Assembly (NCBI GenBank): GCA_002413345.1
Contig: DHWU01000009.1
Location: 104,849-114,175 of the forward strand
Length of the DNA stretch: 9,327 bases
Reading direction: 5' to 3'
From: Propionibacteriaceae bacterium UBA5174
Lineage (GTDB): Bacteria; Actinomycetota; Actinomycetes; Propionibacteriales; Propionibacteriaceae
The notes below the pieces were generated by a model that was not told the origin of the DNA, made no database searches, and saw only the letters and a program-made list of their open reading frames with translations. Below are positions 5,272 to 9,327 of the stretch, piece by piece (position 1 is the first letter of the stretch; each line of letters starts with the position of its first letter). The translations under genes and the position numbers were made by a program.

Positions 5272-6711
5272 TCAGACGAGTTCTAGCCGCCGGGCCAGAT
5301 CCGAGATGAAGACACCATCTGGGTCGATCCGGCGCCGGGTAGCGATCCAGGAATCAAGCTGGGGGTACATGGCGTGGAAGGTGGCTGCGTTGGTGCGGGA
5401 ATCTTTGGCGGTGTACAGCCTGCCGCCGAACTCCAGGACGCGAGCGTCCAGGCCATGCAAGAACTCGTGCAGGCCAGCCTTGATCGGGAAGTCCACACAC
5501 ACATTCCAGCCCGGCATCGGGTAACTCAACGGCGCCGCATTGCCATCACCGAACAGCTTGAAGACATTCAAGAAGGAGTAGTGCCCAGAGGCCTGGATAT
5601 CGCGGATGAGCTGCTTGAACTCGGCCACTGCGCTCGGCGGCACCACAAATTGGTACTGCAAGAAACCGTGCGACCCGTAGGCCCGGTTCCACTCGCCGAA
5701 CATGTCGAGGGGATGGTAGAAGCCAGTCAGCGACTCGATCTTGTCGGTGTAGTTGCCGCTCTTGGCGTACCAGACATTACCCAGCAAACCGAAGGTGAAC
5801 TTATTGGCCAGACCATTGGGGAACACATCCGGCAGGTCGAAGAAAGGCTTGGCGTTGAACGCCAATGGATCGGCAGCCAGCTTGGGTGCGAACTCGGCTA
5901 GCTGGTCCAAGGTGGCCAGTGAACCTCGTGACAGCGCCGCCCGGCCCAGTTTTGGCGCTGGTGAAATCGCATCAAACCAGGCGCTGGAGTAGTCGTAGTT
6001 GGCTTCGGAGCCGTCGGAGTGGACTGCGATCGTCTCCTCCAAGTTGTTGGTGACGACGCCGTCGGCGATGAAGTAGGCCGTCTCGGTGCGGGTCATGTTC
6101 AAGACCGCACGCAACACGATGCCGGTTAACCCGACGCCGCCGATCGTGGCCCAAAAGATGCTCGCGTCCGGATCGTCAGCCGACCCGCCCGGGGTGAGGT
6201 TGAGCACTCGCCCATCGGCCACCAGCAGCTGCATTGAGGCGACATGGTTACCGAAAGACCCGGCGCTGTGGTGATTCTTGCCGTGCACATCGCTACCGAT
6301 GGCACCGCCGACTGTCACCTGGCGAGTTCCGGGCAATACCGGCACCCACAACCCATAAGGCAGCGCGGCCCGCATCAACTGGTCCAAGCTCACTCCGGCG
6401 TCCACTTCGACGCTGGCTTTGTCGGGATCGATGGAGTGGATCTGGTTGAGCACCGACATGTCCACTACGACGCCGCCAGCGTTCTGCGCAATATCGCCGT
6501 ACGAACGCCCCAGCCCGCGCGCCACAATGCCGCGCCGCAGATGAGAAGGAGCTTTGGGATCGGTCTTGGCCTCGGCCACAGCGGCCACTGCCTTGATGAT
6601 CTGGTCCACCTCAGGGGTAGACAGCAATTGAGCCGCAGTCGGAGCCGTCCGTCCCCAGCCGGTCAGGGTGACAGTCGTTGTCGGCAAATCGTTCGAAGTC
6701 GAGGAAGTCAT
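5272..6711 (-). CDS. dprE1: Decaprenylphosphoryl-beta-D-ribose 2'-oxidase (DprE1)
   Basis: A 479-residue FAD-dependent oxidase that converts decaprenyl-phosphoryl-ribose to the 2-keto form, the first half of the epimerisation finished by DprE2. The FAD-binding part spans roughly residues 55-205 (ARGLGRSYGD; PGTRQVTVGGAIGSDVHGKNHH, whose His143 matches the flavin-linking His132 of the M. tuberculosis enzyme). The substrate domain includes GWNVCVDFPI with Cys405 and LYTAKDSRT with Lys436, equivalent to M. tuberculosis Cys387 and Lys418. The end, DLARRLELV, is also typical. It is 18 residues longer than the 461-residue mycobacterial protein, partly at the N-terminus. The ATG at 6711 has no clear ribosome binding site but has TAGGCT 8 bases upstream, suggesting a nearly leaderless message. 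It is first in the operon with dprE2. Confidence 0.95.
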   Translation of the reverse strand: MTSSTSNDLPTTTVTLTGWGRTAPTAAQLLSTPEVDQIIKAVAAVAEAKTDPKAPSHLRRGIVARGLGRSYGDIAQNAGGVVVDMSVLNQIHSIDPDKASVEVDAGVSLDQLMRAALPYGLWVPVLPGTRQVTVGGAIGSDVHGKNHHSAGSFGNHVASMQLLVADGRVLNLTPGGSADDPDASIFWATIGGVGLTGIVLRAVLNMTRTETAYFIADGVVTNNLEETIAVHSDGSEANYDYSSAWFDAISPAPKLGRAALSRGSLATLDQLAEFAPKLAADPLAFNAKPFFDLPDVFPNGLANKFTFGLLGNVWYAKSGNYTDKIESLTGFYHPLDMFGEWNRAYGSHGFLQYQFVVPPSAVAEFKQLIRDIQASGHYSFLNVFKLFGDGNAAPLSYPMPGWNVCVDFPIKAGLHEFLHGLDARVLEFGGRLYTAKDSRTNAATFHAMYPQLDSWIATRRRIDPDGVFISDLARRLELV

Positions 6712-6779
6712 CGCGACTCAGCCTAGCGCGCTGGCCCGATTAACCACGACGGCACCGGCCTTGGCTTTAGCATGCTTAA
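6712..6779. promoter_or_regulatory. Divergent promoter region between dprE1 and the HAD-GH65 operon, apparently leaderless both ways
   Basis: On the + strand, TAGCAT at 6768-6773 ends exactly 6 bases before the GTG at 6780, so transcription would begin at or next to the start codon. On the - strand, TAGGCT at 6725-6720 ends 8 bases before the dprE1 ATG. Neither start has a Shine-Dalgarno sequence. Leaderless transcripts are common in actinobacteria. The -35 regions are not recognisable. Confidence 0.5.
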
Positions 6780-7505
6780 GTGGGCAACGTCAGCACCGCC
6801 ATCAACAGCTACGCCGCTGTTCTGTTTGACCTCGACGGTGTGCTCACGCCCACCGCCGATACTCATCGACGCGCGTGGAGCGAAATGTTCACCGCATTCC
6901 TCAATGACTACAACGCCACCGCCTACACCGAAGCCGATTACTTCACTTTCTTGGACGGCAAGCCCCGCTACGACGGGGTCCGGGAACTATTGACCGCCCG
7001 GGGCATCAACTTGCCCGAAGGCACCCCAGCCGACCCGCCCACCGCCAACACTGTGTGCGGGCTCGGAAATCGCAAGAACCTGGCCTTCACTACGGTTCTG
7101 GCCCGCGACGGGGTCGCCGCCTATCCCGGCTCGTTGACCCTGTTGGATTACCTGGCTGGCACTCCACTCAAGCTAGCTGTGGTGTCATCTTCGGCAAATG
7201 CGGAAGCAGTGCTGCGTGCCGCCAAGCTGCGGGAGCGGTTTGAGTTTGTCGTCGACGGCCAAGTCGCGGCCGCCGAACATTTGCCAGGCAAACCAGCCCC
7301 CGACACCTATCTGCGCGGTGCCGAGCTACTCGGCGTGACCCCAGATCGCACTGTGGTGATCGAGGATGCAGTCAGCGGAGTGGCATCCGGACGCGCTGGC
7401 GGCTTCGGCCTGGTAGTGGGCGTTGATCGCGGCGTTGGCACTGATGCCCTGCGGCAAGCGGGCGCGGACCTGGTAATCACCGATCTGGCTGAGTTGACCC
7501 CATGA
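6780..7505 (+). CDS. HAD hydrolase, beta-phosphoglucomutase-like
   Basis: A 241-residue HAD-superfamily protein, expected to interconvert beta-glucose-1-phosphate and glucose-6-phosphate in the cytoplasm. Motif I is FDLDGVLTPT (nucleophile Asp17, acid/base Asp19), followed by DTHRRAW as in beta-phosphoglucomutases. The helical cap contains FLDGKPRYDGV and CGLGNRKN. Motif II is VVSSS (135-138), motif III is PGKPAPDTY (Lys171) and motif IV is VIEDAVSG (Glu195, Asp196). The GTG at 6780 is the only usable start, because an in-frame TAA lies directly before it and the next start codon falls after motif I. Its end overlaps the GH65 start by 4 bases (ATGA). This pairing, also seen as Rv3400-Rv3401 in M. 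tuberculosis, supports the mutase role. A phosphatase on another sugar phosphate is the main alternative. Confidence 0.88.
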   Translation: MGNVSTAINSYAAVLFDLDGVLTPTADTHRRAWSEMFTAFLNDYNATAYTEADYFTFLDGKPRYDGVRELLTARGINLPEGTPADPPTANTVCGLGNRKNLAFTTVLARDGVAAYPGSLTLLDYLAGTPLKLAVVSSSANAEAVLRAAKLRERFEFVVDGQVAAAEHLPGKPAPDTYLRGAELLGVTPDRTVVIEDAVSGVASGRAGGFGLVVGVDRGVGTDALRQAGADLVITDLAELTP

Positions 7506-9327
7506 GGTCACTAAACACCGACCCAGTCGATCGTGACCGATTCCCGATCCGGGAATGGGGCATCGCCGAAACCACCTACGATCTCGAAGGCCTCGGTGCC
7601 CGAGAGACAATCTTCACCGTTGGTAATGGCTATTTGGGCTTGCGTGGCAACCATGAAGAAGGCGACTCCGACGCCTACGCGCACGGCACCTTCATCAACG
7701 GCTTCTATGAGACCTGGCAGATCCGACATGCCGAGGAAGCATTCGGCTTCGCCAAGGCAGGCCAGACCATCGTGAACGTACCTGACGCCAAGGTGATTTC
7801 GATCTCGGTGAATGGCGAAACCCTGGTGTTGAACAAGTCCCGGCTGGAGTCCTACCAACGCAGCCTCGATTTCCGGGAAGGCATCCTGCACCGCGACTTG
7901 GTCTGGACGACCAAGTCGGGCCTTCGGGTAGCGCTGCAATCGACTCGAATGGTCTCCTTCACCAGGCGAAATCTGGCGGTGATGACCTTCGATGTGACTG
8001 TCTTGGACGGCGACGCCGAAGTGATCATCAGCTCCCAGGTCCAGAACCGGCAAGGCGACGCCTCCCGTCCGGCGTCCGGCTTTGATCCCCGCCGGGCCGC
8101 TTACCTCGAGGATCGGGTGTTGCAGTGCCATCTGCAATCCGAAGACCAGACCCGAATGACCTTCGGCTACCGCGTCGCCCAGTCCAAACTCGGCTTAGCC
8201 CTCAGCGTCGACCACGAGCTATTCACGGCTAACCCACACTCGGTCAAGTCCCGAATCAACGCCAACCAAAGCCGCCGCACCTACCGGATCCAGGCAAAAT
8301 CCGGCGAACCGATTCGCCTAGTCAAGTGGGTGGCCTATGTGGACGGGCCGGCGAACGCCGACGTGACTAACCTGGCTGAGCTCGCTCAACTCACCCTTGA
8401 CGACGCAATGTCGGTGGGACTGCGGCTACTAGTCAGCGAACAACGCGATTGGCTTGACAATTATTGGTCGAATGCCGACGTCGAATTGTTGAATGGCCCT
8501 CCGGGGCTGCAACAGGCCGTCCGCTGGTGTCTTTTCGAACTCGCCCAGGCCACCGGCCGTGCCGACGGTCGAGGCATCGGCGCCAAGGGAGTGACCGGAG
8601 GCGGGTACGAGGGCCACTACTTCTGGGACACCGAGATCTTCGCGCTCCCCTTCCTCGCGTACACCCAGCCGGCCATCGCGCGCTCGCTGATCGAGTTCCG
8701 GATCGCGACGCTCGACCGCGCGCGGGCGCGCGCAGCCGAGATGAGCGAGCGCGGGGCGCTGTACCCGTGGCGCACCATCGGGGGCGACGAGGCGTCCGCC
8801 TTCTTCCCGGCCGGCACCGCCCAGTACCACATCAACGCCGCCATCGCGTTCGGCATCCGGACCTACGTCGCCGCGACCGGCGACCGGGACCTGCTGCTCG
8901 CGGGCGGGGCGGAGGTGGTGCTCGAGACGGCCCGCCTGTGGGCATCGCTCGGGGCCTACTCGCCGGCCCATGACGGCGCGTTCTGCATCCAGCGCGTGAC
9001 CGGGCCCGACGAGTACGCGGCGCTGGTGAACGACAACGCCTACACGAACCTGATGGCCCGCGCCCACCTCCGCTACGCGGCGAGCCTGGCCGACTGGCTC
9101 CAGTGCGACCATCCGGACGCCTGGCGAGACCTGGCCGCCCGGCTCGACCTGACGGCCGAGGAGGTGGCGGGCTGGATCGGGGCGGCGGACCGGATGCACC
9201 TGCCCTACGACCCGCGCCTGGGCGTCACGCCCCAGGACGACGGGTACCTGGGGCTGCCGGAGTGGGACTTCGCGGCCACCCCGCCCGACGCGTATCCGCT
9301 GCTGCTCCACTACCACCCGCTGGTCCT
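7502..9327 (+). CDS. GH65 glycoside phosphorylase/hydrolase (3' end outside the window)
   Basis: The first 608 codons of a family that is usually near 750-800 residues. The frame is open from the ATG at 7502 to the window end. The N-terminal beta-sandwich domain begins with the typical YDLEGLGARETIFTVGNGYLGLRGN. The helical catalytic barrel follows, with AKGVTGGGYEGHYFWDTEIF (FWDTEIF at residues 374-380), the AGTAQYHINAAIAFGI region and TGPDEY, whose Glu504 is the expected catalytic acid, then VNDNAYTN. Members phosphorolyse alpha-glucosides such as maltose, trehalose or kojibiose to beta-glucose-1-phosphate. The overlapping mutase gene fits that product. The exact sugar cannot be told, and plain hydrolysis is possible. 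Base composition changes sharply near 8600 within the gene (see the separate entry), so the two halves may not belong to one organism. Confidence 0.9.
   Translation, partial: MRSLNTDPVDRDRFPIREWGIAETTYDLEGLGARETIFTVGNGYLGLRGNHEEGDSDAYAHGTFINGFYETWQIRHAEEAFGFAKAGQTIVNVPDAKVISISVNGETLVLNKSRLESYQRSLDFREGILHRDLVWTTKSGLRVALQSTRMVSFTRRNLAVMTFDVTVLDGDAEVIISSQVQNRQGDASRPASGFDPRRAAYLEDRVLQCHLQSEDQTRMTFGYRVAQSKLGLALSVDHELFTANPHSVKSRINANQSRRTYRIQAKSGEPIRLVKWVAYVDGPANADVTNLAELAQLTLDDAMSVGLRLLVSEQRDWLDNYWSNADVELLNGPPGLQQAVRWCLFELAQATGRADGRGIGAKGVTGGGYEGHYFWDTEIFALPFLAYTQPAIARSLIEFRIATLDRARARAAEMSERGALYPWRTIGGDEASAFFPAGTAQYHINAAIAFGIRTYVAATGDRDLLLAGGAEVVLETARLWASLGAYSPAHDGAFCIQRVTGPDEYAALVNDNAYTNLMARAHLRYAASLADWLQCDHPDAWRDLAARLDLTAEEVAGWIGAADRMHLPYDPRLGVTPQDDGYLGLPEWDFAATPPDAYPLLLHYHPLV
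8560..8640. other. Composition seam inside the GH65 gene
   Basis: Upstream of about 8600 the gene has about 57% GC and about two thirds G/C at third codon positions (44 of 66 codons over 8402-8599). From 8642 to the end I count about 6 A/T-ending codons in roughly 228, with 60-base blocks at 72-80% GC. The last A-ending codon before the change is at 8597-8599, within the codons for the conserved AKGVTGGGYEGHYFWDTEIF motif. Frame and protein family continue unbroken across it. Confidence 0.75.

Noticed and set aside
5374..5901. 175-codon + strand frame within dprE1
   Set aside because: It is a shadow of dprE1, whose full-length - strand product matches the family from end to end.
7511..8137. 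208-codon open frame on the - strand
   Set aside because: It is the antisense shadow of the GH65 N-terminal domain, with no family resemblance and no ribosome binding site context.
8429..9316. 295-codon open frame on the - strand
   Set aside because: It lies opposite the GH65 gene in very GC-rich DNA, where antisense frames stay open by chance. Its Arg/Val/Gly-rich translation has no recognisable motif, while the + strand frame carries all the family motifs.
1..9327. CRISPR arrays, tRNA or rRNA genes, insertion sequences, phage or defence modules
   Set aside because: No regularly spaced repeats, transposase-like or integrase-like proteins, terminal inverted repeats or structured RNA genes were seen. 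The only large repeat is the DUF3048 duplication.

Overview
The window looks like part of an actinobacterial (Actinomycetota) chromosome. Most of it is moderately GC-rich, about 57-60% in the stretches I counted. The evidence is a type I-beta glutamine synthetase end with the adenylylation tyrosine, a DprE1/DprE2 pair for making decaprenyl-phosphoryl-arabinose (the arabinan donor of mycolata and some other actinobacteria), two lipoproteins with twin-arginine-like signals, GTG starts, and a HAD/GH65 pair of the kind known from mycobacteria. I cannot assign a family. There are no tRNAs, rRNAs, insertion sequences, CRISPR arrays or recognisable defence genes.

Layout: (1) 1-270, C-terminal end of glnA (+), followed by a strong hairpin terminator at 296-329. 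(2) 373-2737, two tandem paralogous DUF3048 lipoprotein genes (-). Each is preceded by the same DNA block carrying a TAGCAT box and a conserved hairpin leader, so gene and control region were duplicated together. (3) 2887-3381, a small proline/glutamine-rich protein with one C-terminal membrane segment (-). (4) A 301-base divergent gap holding a possible 16-codon leader ORF and a 13-bp RNA hairpin ahead of (5) 3683-4486, a PhnP-like metallo-beta-lactamase-fold hydrolase (+). (6) 4498-6711, the dprE1-dprE2 operon (-), convergent with the hydrolase. (7) 6780-9327, a beta-phosphoglucomutase-like HAD gene overlapping by 4 bases a GH65 glycoside phosphorylase gene (+) that runs off the window.

How the genes work together: DprE1 and DprE2 carry out the two-step epimerisation of decaprenyl-phosphoryl-ribose to the arabinose form. 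The GH65 enzyme and the HAD mutase would form a disaccharide salvage route (disaccharide + phosphate to beta-glucose-1-phosphate to glucose-6-phosphate). The two DUF3048 lipoproteins and the small membrane protein probably act at the cell envelope, but their functions are unknown.

The most noteworthy points are the duplicated non-coding leader of the DUF3048 genes and an abrupt change of base composition inside the GH65 gene near base 8600. There, third-position GC jumps from about two thirds to about 97% while the reading frame and the protein family stay intact. The jump falls on the best-conserved motif of the family, so a chimeric contig end or a homologous-recombination seam is the leading explanation. 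I did not find a clearly new multi-gene system.
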